This document shows, piece after piece, positions 63,762 through 64,000 of a DNA stretch of 64,000 nt (its first letter is position 1; every line of letters begins with the position of its first letter). A program made the position numbers and the translations under genes. The stretch comes from Polyangiaceae bacterium (lineage in GTDB: Bacteria; Myxococcota_A; Polyangia; Polyangiales; Polyangiaceae). Where the stretch lies: positions 2,112,708-2,176,707 of the forward strand of contig JABTUA010000002.1 in assembly GCA_015075635.1 (NCBI GenBank), read 5' to 3'. The notes below the pieces were generated by a model that ran no database searches, was not told the origin of the DNA, and saw only the letters and a list, made by a program, of their open reading frames with translations.

Positions 63762-64000
63762 ATGAAGCGCACGGTCGTGCTGTTTTCCGCGGCCTTCTGC
63801 CTGCTTGGCTGCTCCCGCACGGCGCCCGAAACCAAGTGGCCGCCGCCCGGACCCAAGGACGGGTTGCCGTTCATTCCGCTCGCCGAACCGAGCGACGAAG
63901 AGCCAGCCGAAGCGCCGAGCGCGCCCGCCGCGCCGCCGGAGTCGGCAGGCATCGACGGGAGCCTGCCCGCCAGCTTGGCGATGGTCCTCGCGCGCAGCCA
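63762..64000 (+). CDS. Lipoprotein, 5' part only (runs off the window)
   Basis: The reading frame begins MKRTVVLFSAAFCLLGC, with lipobox LLGC (Cys17), and continues through a Pro/Glu/Ala-rich stretch (KWPPPGPKDGLPFIPL, SDEEPAEAPSAPAAP) without a stop to the end of the window. It is divergent from the PIN-PhoH gene. No domain can be seen in the visible 79 residues. Confidence 0.65.
   Translation, partial: MKRTVVLFSAAFCLLGCSRTAPETKWPPPGPKDGLPFIPLAEPSDEEPAEAPSAPAAPPESAGIDGSLPASLAMVLARS

Overview
The window is high-GC, gene-dense bacterial DNA that reads like a myxobacterium (Myxococcota, probably Polyangiales). The support is four eukaryote-like Ser/Thr kinases (one FHA-linked, one PEGA-linked), many lipoproteins with Gly-rich or Cys-rich regions, thrombospondin-type-3/OmpA proteins, and the remains of a MYXO-CTERM sorting signal at about 60.38-60.48 kb. 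No rRNA, tRNA, phage or IS element was recognised. One clear riboswitch (cobalamin) and one toxin-antitoxin pair are present.

Layout. 0-3.3 kb: a membrane-anchored Ser/Thr kinase divergent from a Tat-exported GMC oxidoreductase. 3.4-9.7 kb: MscS channel, a poly-gamma-glutamate locus (pgsB-pgsC-pgsW, overlapping starts and stops), a TerC/Alx transporter and MalQ. 9.7-11.7 kb: hemerythrin-like protein, small basic DNA-binding protein, Ser/Thr kinase. 11.8-17.4 kb: a tightly overlapping run of Omp85-like protein, DUF4390-like protein, precorrin-2 dehydrogenase and a STAND ATPase with a C-terminal winged helix. 17.4-22.9 kb: a membrane-anchored double SagB-type nitroreductase, a DUF481 outer-membrane protein, an OmpA-like protein, a single-domain response regulator and a LuxR-type regulator. 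23-25.6 kb: glycogen phosphorylase. 25.7-29.4 kb: a RegB/RegA redox two-component system next to a cytochrome c / outer-membrane barrel / FixH-like operon that has a RegA-like site in its promoter region. 29.5-38.1 kb: an aldehyde dehydrogenase-Fe alcohol dehydrogenase fusion, M23 lipoprotein, acyltransferase-3 fused to a barrel-like domain, 2OG-Fe(II) oxygenase, PHA-synthase-like hydrolase.

38.3-48.1 kb: an FHA-containing kinase, a cobalamin riboswitch controlling a beta-propeller-like lipoprotein, SppA, a small lipoprotein, a PEGA kinase and two partner proteins. 48.1-55.0 kb: a minus-strand operon with successive start/stop overlaps: Cys-rich lipoprotein, TonB-dependent receptor carrying its own TonB domain, two lipoproteins and a DUF4863 (hydroxylaminobenzoate lyase-like) protein. 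55.1-64 kb: glutamate dehydrogenase, exonuclease III, Cu/Zn superoxide dismutase, two hypothetical exported proteins, two decayed genes, VapBC, a DUF1704 peptidase, a PIN-PhoH ATPase and the start of another lipoprotein.

The most interesting items are the riboswitch-controlled propeller lipoprotein (a possible counterpart of Bacteroidetes BtuG), the TonB-fused receptor operon, several unusual domain fusions, and a recurring TANNNT hexamer 6-9 nt upstream of start codons that suggests widespread leaderless transcripts. All function calls come from reading motifs by eye; no database search was run.
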